64,000 nt of DNA from Chitinophagaceae bacterium (GTDB taxonomy: Bacteria; Bacteroidota; Bacteroidia; Chitinophagales; Chitinophagaceae), in assembly GCA_016710745.1 (NCBI GenBank), contig JADJVB010000013.1, positions 248,001 through 312,000 of the forward strand, read 5' to 3'. The stretch's first letter is position 1. Every line of letters begins with the position of its first letter. Below are positions 24,887 through 33,518 of this stretch, in pieces. The position numbers were made by a program, and so were the translations under genes. The notes beneath the pieces were generated by a model. That model had not been told where the DNA came from, did no database searches, and was given only the letters and a program-made list of their open reading frames with translations.

Positions 24887-27800
24887 ATGTCAAAAAAAGT
24901 TCAACCTGCAAAAGGCCTGCAATTCTCACGGCAGTTTACCAAAGACGACGTTAGTCCATTCGATATGTTTGAGTACGATTACCGTACGTCAGTCATAAAA
25001 AATCCAACCGGAGAAATTGTTTTCCAGATGGATAATGTAGAGGTTCCCAGGCAATGGAGCCAGATCGCTACAGATATTTTGGCTCAGAAGTATTTCCGTA
25101 AGGCCGGTATACCAAAAGAAGATGGTACCACCGGAAGAGAAACAACGGTTAAACAGGTTGCACATCGCATGGCACATTGCTGGCGGGTGTGGGGCGAACG
25201 CTATGATTATTTTGCAACGCCAAACGATGCGCTGATCTTTTATGATGAGTTGGTATACTCTATCTTAAACCAGGCCTGCGTACCTAACAGTCCGCAGTGG
25301 TTCAACACCGGCCTCCACGAAGTGTATGGCATCACCGGCAAACCGCAGGGACATTATTATGTAGATGCTAAAGACGGGCAGCTTAAAAAATCGGCCAATG
25401 CCTACGAGCGTCCGCAACCGCATGCCTGTTTTATCTTGAGCGTTAACGACGACCTGGTTAACGAAGGCGGTATCATGGATCTTTGGGTTCGTGAAGCCAG
25501 GATATTTAAATATGGTAGCGGTGTAGGTACCAACTTCAGCAGTATTCGCGGCGAAGGCGAAAAATTAAGCGGCGGTGGAACCTCAAGTGGCTTAATGAGT
25601 TTCTTAAAGATCGGCGATCGTGCCGCAGGCGCCATCAAAAGCGGCGGTACTACCCGCAGGGCAGCCAAAATGGTTTGCCTGGATCTGGATCACCCCGAAA
25701 TTGAAAAATTCATTAACTGGAAAGTTGAGGAAGAAGATAAAGTGGCTGCTTTAATTGCAGCAGGTTATGCCAGCGATTATGAAGGCGAAGCTTATAGAAC
25801 AGTTAGCGGACAAAACAGCAATAACTCCATTCGTATACCAAACGAATTTTTTAACATACTGGATGAAGGAGGTGAGTGGGAACTGAAGGGCAGAAGTGAT
25901 GGCCGTGTGATGAAGAAAGTAGAGGCTAAAAAACTATGGGAGCAGATCACCTATGCAGCCTGGCGCTGCGCCGACCCCGGCACCCAATATGATACCACGA
26001 TCAATGAATGGCATACCTGCCCCGAAGGCGGACCCATCAGGGCCTCAAACCCCTGCAGCGAATATATGTTCCTGGATAATACGGCCTGTAACCTGGCCAG
26101 TGTAAACCTTCGTCAGTTTTTTGATGAAAGCAATAATATATTTAATGTAGCCGGTTTTGAACATACCTGCCGTTTATGGACCGTGGTGTTGGAAATTTCC
26201 GTTTTAATGGCGCAGTTCCCTTCAAAAGAAGTGGCACAGCTTTCTTACGATTACAGAACGCTTGGTTTAGGTTTTGCAAACCTCGGTTCTATGTTAATGG
26301 TAAGCGGTATCCCTTACGATAGTGAGGAGGCAAGAGGCATTGCCGGTGCCATCACGGCTATCATGACCGGTGTATCTTACAAAACATCTGCCGAGCTGGC
26401 CGGTTTCCTGGGTGCTTTTGAAAAGTACGAAGAAAATAAAACGCACATGCTGCGTGTCATGCGTAACCACCGGGCAGCAGCTTACGATGCATCCGATGCT
26501 TACGAAGGCATTGAAATAAAACCACAGGGTATCAATGCAAAATATTGTCCCGATTATTTATTAAAAGCAGCCACCAAAGCCTGGGATGATGCCGTACAGA
26601 TGGGCGAAAAACACGGCTACCGCAACGCACAAACAACCGTGATTGCGCCAACCGGTACCATTGGCCTGGTAATGGATTGCGATACCACCGGTGTGGAACC
26701 CGATTTTGCCCTGGTGAAATTTAAGAAATTAAGCGGTGGTGGTTATTTCAAGATCATCAACCAAAGTGTACCGCAGGCATTGCGTAATTTAAAATATACC
26801 GAAGCCGAGATCGAAGAGATTGTTGCGTATGCCAAGGGGCATGCATCCCTGGATAAATCTCCTTTCATCAATACCAAAACCTTGATGGAAAAAGGGTTTA
26901 CCGAAGAGGATATTACCAAACTGAATAGTGTATTAGGTGCCGCTTTCGAAATTGGGTTTGTATTTAATGCACATACGTTAGGCGAAACCTGTTTGGAACG
27001 CCTTGGTTTTAAACCCGGGCAATACAACGATTATAGCTGGAGTTTGCTGGAAGCTTTAGGATTCACCGATGAAGAAATTGATGCCGCTAATATATATATA
27101 TGTGGTACGATGACGGTAGAAGGTGCTCCCTACCTGAAAGATGAGCATTTAGCAGTTTTCGATTGTGCCAATAAATGCGGACAGATCGGGGAGCGTTACA
27201 TCCATGCACATGGTCATATCCGTATGATGGGTGCAGCACAACCGTTTTTAAGCGGTGCCATTTCCAAAACCATCAACCTGCCAAACGAAGCTACCCAGGA
27301 AGAGATAGCCGATTCGTATCGCTTAAGTTGGGAGCTGGGTTTAAAAGCCTGTGCCCTGTATCGTGATGGTTCTAAATTATCGCAACCCTTAAGTAACAAA
27401 AGCGATAAGAAAAAGAAACTGGATGAACCCATCAGTGAAGATAATGCCGCTGCTTTGGCAGCCGATATTTCTTCGATGGTAGACATGGGCAAGTTAACCA
27501 TCGACGATTTGCTGGATGAAATGAACAAGCGTGTACAGAACAGTGCCGATACAACGTTGAAGCGTCAGCTCGCTATGATCGTGGAAAGAAGATCATTACC
27601 CGCAAAGCGTCGTGGCTTTACACAAAAAGCAAAAATAAACGGGCAGGCCCTGTTCCTGCGTACCGGTGAGTATAACGACACTACGCTTGGCGAAATATTT
27701 ATCGACATGGCCAAAGAAGGCGCTACCATGCGTAGTATGCTTAATTGCTTTGCCATTGCGGTTTCCATTGGCCTGCAATATGGCGTGCCGCTGGAAGAGT

Positions 27801-28276
27801 ATGTTGAAAAATTTGTGTTCACCCGTTTTGAGCCCAGTGGCATGGTGGAACATCCAAATATCAAGAGTGCTACCTCTATCATCGATTTCATATTCCGTTC
27901 ACTGGCCTATGAGTATTTGGGCAGAAATGACCTGGTTCATGTACTGGATGTACCCGAAGTTCAAAATATGGGTAACGAAGAATGGGACGAGAACTCGCCC
28001 ACCATTGGCGACCGCAAACCCGAGCTGAGTGAAGTAAGGGTGATGGGCGCTTCAAATGGAACAGCACAGCCTGCAAAACCGCAGCCGGCAAAGGCACAGC
28101 ACCGGGTGGCCCATAAAAAAACAGAAGGAGGCATGGATGCGGTTAATGCCGCCGCCAAAAGTATGCAAAGCGATGCGCCGGCCTGTAATACCTGCGGACA
28201 TATTACTGTACGCAGCGGAACCTGCTATAAGTGTTTGAATTGCGGTAACAGTATGGGCCCCACTAAATCTATCTGA
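24887..28276 (+). CDS. nrdJ: Adenosylcobalamin-dependent ribonucleoside-diphosphate reductase (class II)
   Basis: A 1129-residue enzyme reducing ribonucleotides to deoxyribonucleotides, using coenzyme B12 to make the thiyl radical, so independent of oxygen. Visible landmarks: SPQWFNTGLHEVYG, active-site PHACFILSVND, KYGSGVGTNFSSIRG, the catalytic NPCSEYMFLDNTACNLASVN, and APTGTIGLVMDCDTTG. After about residue 900 comes a TSCPD-like domain (KRRGFTQKAKI ... GATMRSMLNCFAIAVS). The C-terminal zinc ribbon reads CNTCGHITVRSGTCYKC plus NCGN and carries the reducing cysteines. Full length; no NrdAB genes nearby. Confidence 0.97.
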   Translation: MSKKVQPAKGLQFSRQFTKDDVSPFDMFEYDYRTSVIKNPTGEIVFQMDNVEVPRQWSQIATDILAQKYFRKAGIPKEDGTTGRETTVKQVAHRMAHCWRVWGERYDYFATPNDALIFYDELVYSILNQACVPNSPQWFNTGLHEVYGITGKPQGHYYVDAKDGQLKKSANAYERPQPHACFILSVNDDLVNEGGIMDLWVREARIFKYGSGVGTNFSSIRGEGEKLSGGGTSSGLMSFLKIGDRAAGAIKSGGTTRRAAKMVCLDLDHPEIEKFINWKVEEEDKVAALIAAGYASDYEGEAYRTVSGQNSNNSIRIPNEFFNILDEGGEWELKGRSDGRVMKKVEAKKLWEQITYAAWRCADPGTQYDTTINEWHTCPEGGPIRASNPCSEYMFLDNTACNLASVNLRQFFDESNNIFNVAGFEHTCRLWTVVLEISVLMAQFPSKEVAQLSYDYRTLGLGFANLGSMLMVSGIPYDSEEARGIAGAITAIMTGVSYKTSAELAGFLGAFEKYEENKTHMLRVMRNHRAAAYDASDAYEGIEIKPQGINAKYCPDYLLKAATKAWDDAVQMGEKHGYRNAQTTVIAPTGTIGLVMDCDTTGVEPDFALVKFKKLSGGGYFKIINQSVPQALRNLKYTEAEIEEIVAYAKGHASLDKSPFINTKTLMEKGFTEEDITKLNSVLGAAFEIGFVFNAHTLGETCLERLGFKPGQYNDYSWSLLEALGFTDEEIDAANIYICGTMTVEGAPYLKDEHLAVFDCANKCGQIGERYIHAHGHIRMMGAAQPFLSGAISKTINLPNEATQEEIADSYRLSWELGLKACALYRDGSKLSQPLSNKSDKKKKLDEPISEDNAAALAADISSMVDMGKLTIDDLLDEMNKRVQNSADTTLKRQLAMIVERRSLPAKRRGFTQKAKINGQALFLRTGEYNDTTLGEIFIDMAKEGATMRSMLNCFAIAVSIGLQYGVPLEEYVEKFVFTRFEPSGMVEHPNIKSATSIIDFIFRSLAYEYLGRNDLVHVLDVPEVQNMGNEEWDENSPTIGDRKPELSEVRVMGASNGTAQPAKPQPAKAQHRVAHKKTEGGMDAVNAAAKSMQSDAPACNTCGHITVRSGTCYKCLNCGNSMGPTKSI

Positions 28277-28346
28277 TAAGGAGAGACATGGAGGAAGCCC
28301 TCATAGCACAGACAAAAAAAGTAGTCATCCATCGGGTGGTCATACT

Positions 28347-30815
28347 TTATTCATAAAATCTCCGCCGTTGTTGGTCGCCTGACCAACAACTTAAATCCAG
28401 AAAAAAACAATCGATCTTTATTTTTTCTTTACAAAATCCCGCAAATAACTGCAACTGCTGAATACCTCTTTGTAAAATGGAGTTGTTGCTGTAGGCTGCC
28501 ACAAACTGCGGAAAATAAGTATTGCTTTTAAACATCGGCCAGTAGGCTTTATAAGCTACATCATACTGTTCCCAATTGGTACTGTACTCTTCGTATTGCG
28601 GTTGATGTACCTGTTTTTGCGCACATTTGGCCATCATGAATAAGCAACGGGCTTTAAAATTTTTATCGGTGCTGGCTTTCATGGCTTTTTCAAAATAGTC
28701 GTGCGCCTTGTGAGCACCATAATATTCTTTTTGAAAACCCGTGGCATTCTTCGGAACATAATATCCATCGCTGCCGCTGCGGTAATATTGTACCAGTTCC
28801 CAGGTATGACCATAATAGGTGATGTTATACATACCCAGCGCCAATTTGTAATTGCTGCCGGCTGCGGTGGCCGGTTGTTTTGCCAATTGCTCCAACCTAA
28901 GCATTTCCCGGGCAAAGGCAAGTTTGGTTGTGCTGAATTTCGCGTCGGCGGGTAACTGTTCTTCCCGGTCGAATAAGAGTTCAACAAAAGGGTTTTTGTT
29001 GAACTCTTTTTTATCGGTTGATCTGGTAAACCAATCGATGGCTTTGGCATACTCATATTCCCGTAAATAAGAAGTTCCGGCAAAATCAACCACTTCTTTT
29101 TTGGTTACTGAATTATGGCTGAACAGGTAGCTTTCGAATTTGTTGGGTTGATTACCGGTTACCAGGTTATACAGTTTTTCAACATCGCTGCTCATCAGGT
29201 TGTTTCGTAAAAACTCAACCCCGTTGCGCGAATAGAAATCATCTTCTCCCTGTTTTCCTTTCATGATCCAGTCGGCGGCCCCAATGGCCAGGGTTTCCTT
29301 TGCCAGGTCGCCTTGTTGATGATACCGTTTGGCCAGTATCTCACTCATCAGGTTACGATAAATGGCCCGCCATTGCTGCACTTCCCAATAATCCAGGGTA
29401 ACCACTTTTTCTTCCTTTACCTTTTTTTGGAGCCATTGTACAGAAGGTAAAAGCTGCTCTTCGAATACTGCATCAATTTTTTCTTTTTCGTTGATAGCGA
29501 TCAACAGGTTGGTTAATTCAAGCTGATCTGTCACTTTTTGGGTAAGTTTCATTTTGCCGGCTGTGGCCAGGTATTTTTTTGCCGTGCTGTAATCTTTGAT
29601 CATATACAGGGCATATCCCGCGGCGGTTTCCAGTAACCCGGCATTTTTTACTGAATTTGATTGGGCTGCCTGGTGTAAAAACGTGGCCAGGTTTTTCACT
29701 TCTTTTTCAGAATCGTTGAAGATGCTGTCGGCATCAGCCTCCGTCCAGGTAAAATAAAAGGTTTTACCGCCCTGCATTCGCTGTAACGCCGGGGTTAAGT
29801 ATTTTTCTTCCAGTTTATTGATCTCCCTCACCACCAGTAATTCCAGTTCTTCGCTGGCCGGATTCAGTTTAAAAATTTCTTTCAAATTATCCAGGTCGTT
29901 ATTGGTGCTGCCCATTGTAAACAGCGCAAGCATGGACGCTTTTTCATGGTTGTTTTTACACAACGACAGGTATTCATTTTTATCAACTTTCGAATCAACA
30001 GCCCATTTAAATCCTAAATAATTAGAGATCCGTTTTGCTGCACTCGCTGCAAAAACCTGGCTGAACAGATAAGCTGCCTCTTTCTGTTGTCCGCTGCGAA
30101 ACAAGGCTCCGGCTTTCAATGCTAAACAAAGCGGTTTCAACACCGTATTAGCGGTAAGCCCGGGGGCATAGTCGTTGTACCACGCGATAACGTCAGCATA
30201 TCGTTCACTGTAATGTGCCAGCCGCAATACCTGGTAGGCATATTTTTCTTTGATAAGATCTTTTTTGGCGGCGGTATATAATTGCTGTCCGCTTTTTATC
30301 AGCCTGGCCATTTTTATACTGTCTCTTTTAATGGGTTCCCATTCGTCATACGACCCGGTAACAAAGGGCTCAACCTGCTTGGCGTACATGATATAACCCA
30401 GCGCCTCAAGATCTTTCGACTGCATAAAATAAGCCGTCATACTATTCTGTTTTACGGAGTCGGGTATTTTTAGGGGTTGATTTTTTTCCAGGTGATAGTA
30501 AAGATTATTAAGGTCTTTCCAGGCAAATTTATTAACCAGTTTTTTTGCCTGGGCACTGTTTACCATGGTGCCGCAATAGGCAGCCCACTCATCGGCCAAC
30601 AGATCGGATTGCGAAACGGGTTCTTCAACATCATACAGGAAACTGTAACCGGTATAGTAGAAGGGTTTATAGGCGCCGCTTTCGGGCAGGTTTTGATGAA
30701 AAAAGGAAGTATAATAATCATAGGGGTCAACGCCCGGGCCACAGCCGATTATATTTCTGGGGAATGAAATAATGATGGCACTAATGCAAACTGTGATAAA
30801 TGCTTTCCAGATCAT
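28347..30815 (-). CDS. Large lipoprotein-like, TPR-like helical protein of unknown function
   Basis: An 822-residue protein with an N-terminal signal segment (ITVCISAIIISFP) and lipobox-like NIIGC at residues 21-25, then GPGVDPYDYYTSFF, a start I associate with conserved unknown Bacteroidota proteins. The rest is mostly alpha-helical with repeated TPR-like pairs (for example AGALFRSGQQKEAAYLFSQV, AAGYALYMIKDYSTAKKYLA, ARCLFMMAKCAQ). It overlaps the upstream TIM-barrel-like gene by 35 bp and is probably coupled to it. The last 20-odd residues (after KEK) are odd and run into a hairpin repeat; a one-base change in the A6 run would end the protein at KEK. Function unknown. Confidence 0.85.
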   Translation of the reverse strand: MIWKAFITVCISAIIISFPRNIIGCGPGVDPYDYYTSFFHQNLPESGAYKPFYYTGYSFLYDVEEPVSQSDLLADEWAAYCGTMVNSAQAKKLVNKFAWKDLNNLYYHLEKNQPLKIPDSVKQNSMTAYFMQSKDLEALGYIMYAKQVEPFVTGSYDEWEPIKRDSIKMARLIKSGQQLYTAAKKDLIKEKYAYQVLRLAHYSERYADVIAWYNDYAPGLTANTVLKPLCLALKAGALFRSGQQKEAAYLFSQVFAASAAKRISNYLGFKWAVDSKVDKNEYLSLCKNNHEKASMLALFTMGSTNNDLDNLKEIFKLNPASEELELLVVREINKLEEKYLTPALQRMQGGKTFYFTWTEADADSIFNDSEKEVKNLATFLHQAAQSNSVKNAGLLETAAGYALYMIKDYSTAKKYLATAGKMKLTQKVTDQLELTNLLIAINEKEKIDAVFEEQLLPSVQWLQKKVKEEKVVTLDYWEVQQWRAIYRNLMSEILAKRYHQQGDLAKETLAIGAADWIMKGKQGEDDFYSRNGVEFLRNNLMSSDVEKLYNLVTGNQPNKFESYLFSHNSVTKKEVVDFAGTSYLREYEYAKAIDWFTRSTDKKEFNKNPFVELLFDREEQLPADAKFSTTKLAFAREMLRLEQLAKQPATAAGSNYKLALGMYNITYYGHTWELVQYYRSGSDGYYVPKNATGFQKEYYGAHKAHDYFEKAMKASTDKNFKARCLFMMAKCAQKQVHQPQYEEYSTNWEQYDVAYKAYWPMFKSNTYFPQFVAAYSNNSILQRGIQQLQLFAGFCKEKIKIDCFFLDLSCWSGDQQRRRFYE
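28367..28390. repeat. 10-bp stem hairpin at the 3' end of the large lipoprotein gene
   Basis: GTTGTTGGTC (28367-28376) and GACCAACAAC (28381-28390) pair perfectly around GCCT. The half-site GTTGTTGGTC recurs at 32396-32405 just after the ycxB-like gene. The hairpin lies inside the annotated coding sequence, encoding the unusual C-terminal tail. Confidence 0.65.
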
Positions 30816-31242
30816 GGTTCGGGTATTTTCTTAAAATTAATGAATCCAGATGGTAGAGTGATACCCGCAAGGCGGTATTTTTTAAGCGGTTGCTGATCTC
30901 ACTGGCCGTGGCAAGCAGCTCTTTGATATCGCTTTGTTCATCACGGATCAAATCACCCTTTCTGAGATCATAGCCTTGCAGCAAGGTATCTTTTAATATA
31001 TCGTATCGATTGCCCGTTTTTTTTGCCAAGGAACGGGCAAATACCGTTTCGGGTATATTTTGAAGCAGGCCGGCGTACACATTATCCCGGTACAAAACTT
31101 TCCAGTTAAACAGAGGCAGACCGATATCCAGCGGCAAAGGATAGCCGGAAAGGCCGCCAATATATTTCTTTAGTTCCTCAGTATCCAGGATTGAATTTTT
31201 TGTAGCCGGATTTTTGAGGTTTCCCATATTATAACACATCAA
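30781..31242 (-). CDS. TIM-barrel-like lipoprotein, C-terminal part (frameshifted gene)
   Basis: This 153-residue ORF continues the preceding one in another frame. Joined by one inserted base near 31244-31249 they give PPVDRG followed by LLMCYNMGN and a single 356-residue protein (a whole number of codons). The C-terminal part contains PLPLDIGLPLFNWKV, typical of the last strands of a beta/alpha barrel, then a helical tail. The apparent TTG start at 31242 is therefore internal. It overlaps the large lipoprotein gene by 35 bp. Confidence 0.75.
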   Translation of the reverse strand: MMCYNMGNLKNPATKNSILDTEELKKYIGGLSGYPLPLDIGLPLFNWKVLYRDNVYAGLLQNIPETVFARSLAKKTGNRYDILKDTLLQGYDLRKGDLIRDEQSDIKELLATASEISNRLKNTALRVSLYHLDSLILRKYPNHDLESIYHSLH

Positions 31243-31850
31243 TAACCCCGGTCAACCGGTGGTATACCCGATTTAGACAAGTATTTAACCTGGTGCAGGC
31301 GGATGGTGGCAGAAAGTTTGGCATTTGGCATCAACGCCCTGGATTCTTTTAGTAAGGCGAAGTACTTTTCTCTGGTTGAACCGGTCCAGTCACAATCAAA
31401 CTGTATCTCGGGTATTTCCTTAAAATGATGATCAGCCAGGATGCCTTTTAATAACCCCATTAAATGATCAGCAAGTTCCTTAACCTGGCCCGAATCAATT
31501 TTTTGTATACAGGCATTGGTAATAAAAACGGTGGGTATAATGCTGAAATCTTTATAGGCCGAATCAGTTATACGGATGGTAGCCAGCGGTTTTGGCTTTT
31601 TCAACTCCTCATTCCAGTCCACATCAAAGAATTTCAGGTAGATGGTTTTTACCTGTAAGGAATCTAATTTTTTCTTTTCAAAATCCGAAAGGGTAAAAAC
31701 AGATTTCCAAAAGTAAAAGGCGGGTTCAATTTGGCGCACAACAGATCTTGTTTTGCAGGAGATTAAACCAGCTGTTGTTACAAACAAAATCAATAAAACC
31801 AGGTCTCCGGTTTGGGCGAGGCGGCCCGGTATTTTTTTACTCGTAAACAT
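31239..31850 (-). CDS. TIM-barrel-like lipoprotein, N-terminal part (frameshifted gene)
   Basis: 203 residues from the ATG at 31850. A hydrophobic signal (LVLLILFVTTA) ends in the lipobox GLISC. Alternating strands and helices follow: VKTIYLKFFDVDW, then EIQFDCDWTGSTREKYFALL with an acidic DCDW cluster, and KLSATIRLHQ. The pattern recalls glycoside-hydrolase-like TIM barrels (DUF3142-like; inference, no catalytic assignment). The start at 31850 is preferred over 31868 because a TACATTTG promoter box lies inside the would-be extension. Confidence 0.75.
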   Translation of the reverse strand: MFTSKKIPGRLAQTGDLVLLILFVTTAGLISCKTRSVVRQIEPAFYFWKSVFTLSDFEKKKLDSLQVKTIYLKFFDVDWNEELKKPKPLATIRITDSAYKDFSIIPTVFITNACIQKIDSGQVKELADHLMGLLKGILADHHFKEIPEIQFDCDWTGSTREKYFALLKESRALMPNAKLSATIRLHQVKYLSKSGIPPVDRGY

Positions 31851-31855
31851 AACTC

Positions 31856-31863
31856 CAAATGTA
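31856..31863 (-). promoter_or_regulatory. TAnnTTTG -7 box, 5 nt before the lipoprotein ATG
   Basis: Minus-strand TACATTTG matches the Bacteroidota -7 consensus and is 5 nt from the ATG at 31850. It forms a divergent pair with the plus-strand box at 31906. Confidence 0.5.
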
Positions 31864-31905
31864 TGCAATAAATAAAACGATGAAGACAGAGATGCGAATT
31901 GCTAT

Positions 31906-31913
31906 TATCTTTG
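31906..31913 (+). promoter_or_regulatory. TAnnTTTG -7 box, 4 nt before the ycxB-like ATG
   Basis: TATCTTTG matches the consensus and is separated by CCAA from the ATG at 31918, predicting a leaderless or nearly leaderless mRNA. Confidence 0.5.
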
Positions 31914-31917
31914 CCAA

Positions 31918-32395
31918 ATGACATCATCATTTTTTACCTACGATAAGAACAAAGTTATCCAGGCGCTACGATATCATTTTATCAGCCGGAGGGAGATCAA
32001 AATAATGATGATACTCGTAAATGTTTTTGCTATCCTGTCGGCAGCCCTCTTCTTTTTTTAAAAAAGTATCACCACTGGCTTTTTTGATCAGCTCGGTTTT
32101 GTGGTTTTCGCTGATGATATTGTTTTGGTTTTTAATGCCCTATATGGTGTATAAAAAAGCCGATACATTTAAAGACCGGTTTAAAGCTATTTTATCTGAT
32201 AGTGAATTCAGAATTGAAAATGACAGAGGAGGGAGAAGCTGGGACTGGAGTGAATTCACGACCTGGATCGAAAGCCCCCATTTTTACCATCTTTATTTCA
32301 GCAGCCGCTCATTTTTTATCGTACCCAAAGACGCTTTTGAGGGTGATGATGCGCATGAAGCGAGGAATATTTTGAGAGCGAAGATTAAAGTATAG
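31918..32395 (+). CDS. YcxB-like membrane protein (frameshifted)
   Basis: The frame from ATG 31918 (MTSSFFTYDKNKVIQALRYH) stops at a TAA in the run T7-A6 (32053-32065). The +1 frame continues KKVSPLAFLISSVLWFSLM and runs to 32395. Removing one T gives 158 residues: a short N-terminal region, two transmembrane helices (about 32-47 and 53-75) and a C-terminal YcxB-like domain with WDWSEFTTWIESPHFYHLYF and FFIVPKDAF. The break in a homopolymer suggests an assembly indel, though a real mutation is possible. Function of the family is unknown. Confidence 0.75.
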
Positions 32396-32458
32396 TTGTT
32401 GGTCATCGTTTTTTTAAAGGAAGTTGTCTCAATAAGTATTAACAATTACACTATAATT

Positions 32459-32507
32459 GGCTAATGGCTAATGGCTAATGGCTAATGGCTAATGGCTAAT
32501 GGCTAAT
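32459..32507. repeat. Heptanucleotide tandem repeat, (GGCTAAT)x7
   Basis: Seven perfect head-to-tail copies of GGCTAAT, 49 bp. It lies between the 3' ends of two convergent genes, so it cannot switch a reading frame directly. Followed by ACTC-containing low-complexity sequence. Confidence 0.95.
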
Positions 32508-32539
32508 GACTCAGAACTCCCGACTCCGAACTACCAACT

Positions 32540-32968
32540 CTACAGCTTCTTCTCCATTACAAAATGAGGAATGGTTACTTCGGTGAATTTATCGCCAACC
32601 ACTTTATATCCCAGTTTTTCATAAAAGCCAACAGCTGTTTCCCTGGCGTGCATGATCAGTTTCTTATACCCTTTATCACGGGTAAGAATTTCGGCAAAAT
32701 TCATCATGCTGGCACCGATACCCTTACCCTGCAGGTTGTTTTGAACCGCCATTTGCCGCAGTTGTAAACAGTTATTATCCGCTTTGGTGAGCATACAGCA
32801 AGCCAACATATCATCGTCGTCAAAAGCACCGATCAAAATATCCTCCTTCTCCTTTGCTAACTCATCGGGCGTAAATGACAGCCCGAGCGGCTGACGTAAA
32901 ATCTCATTGCGGAGTTTTACCATCTGCAGATACTCTTTTGTGCCGTGGTCTATTTGTTTTAAGGCCAT
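32540..32968 (-). CDS. GNAT-family N-acetyltransferase
   Basis: A 142-residue acetyltransferase with the acetyl-CoA-binding segment LRQMAVQNNLQGKGIGASMM (motif A, Q/RxxGxG/A as QGKGIG) and the C-terminal AVGFYEKLGYKVVG of motif B. The substrate is not predictable. It stands alone, convergent to the ycxB-like gene. Confidence 0.9.
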   Translation of the reverse strand: MALKQIDHGTKEYLQMVKLRNEILRQPLGLSFTPDELAKEKEDILIGAFDDDDMLACCMLTKADNNCLQLRQMAVQNNLQGKGIGASMMNFAEILTRDKGYKKLIMHARETAVGFYEKLGYKVVGDKFTEVTIPHFVMEKKL

Positions 32969-33196
32969 AACAGGATATTTTTTAATAATGGTTGAAGATT
33001 CGACAGAGACGGATTAACAATATACAATTTTTTGTTTTAAACCCGGGATACCTTTTTATAGTTTTTGCAGTAAAAAAACAGATTTAGTTATGCCATCAGC
33101 ATTTTAACAGGTAAATTAGGCGTAGAATATGACAATCGGGGGAGTACCGGCTTCTGATCTGATTTTACTCCATATTTGTCAAACAATATCTATTTC

Positions 33197-33226
33197 TTTG
33201 TAATTACCTCAAAATGTATATTTTTG
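33197..33226 (+). promoter_or_regulatory. Bacteroidota-type promoter for acpP-fabF
   Basis: TTTG (33197-33200) and TATTTTTG (33219-33226, exact TAnnTTTG) are 18 bp apart. The acpP ATG lies 28 nt downstream. The preceding 200 bp contain no gene. Confidence 0.65.
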
Positions 33227-33254
33227 CAACCAATACAAACTAAAATTAAATATC

Positions 33255-33491
33255 ATGTCAGACATTGCAACAAGAGTAAAGAAAATAATTGTTGACAAAT
33301 TAGGAGTAGACGAAGCCGAGGTTACCCCGGAAGCTTCTTTTACCAACGATTTAGGTGCCGATAGCTTGGACACCGTGGAACTAATTATGGAATTTGAAAA
33401 AGAATTTAATATTTCTATTCCTGATGAGCAGGCTGAGACCATTACAACCGTAGGTCAGGCCAATACTTACTTAGAAGAAAATGCTAAGTAA
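33255..33491 (+). CDS. acpP: Acyl carrier protein
   Basis: A 78-residue acidic four-helix protein that carries fatty-acyl chains on phosphopantetheine. The attachment serine is in LGADSLDTVELIM. It is followed after 27 bp by fabF, the standard bacterial arrangement, with rnc next. Confidence 0.97.
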   Translation: MSDIATRVKKIIVDKLGVDEAEVTPEASFTNDLGADSLDTVELIMEFEKEFNISIPDEQAETITTVGQANTYLEENAK

Positions 33492-33518
33492 TTAATTTAA
33501 TTATCACAGGCAAATTTT

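Noticed and set aside
32459..32507. Phase-variable switch by the heptanucleotide repeat
   Set aside because: The repeat lies between two gene 3' ends, outside any reading frame or clear promoter.
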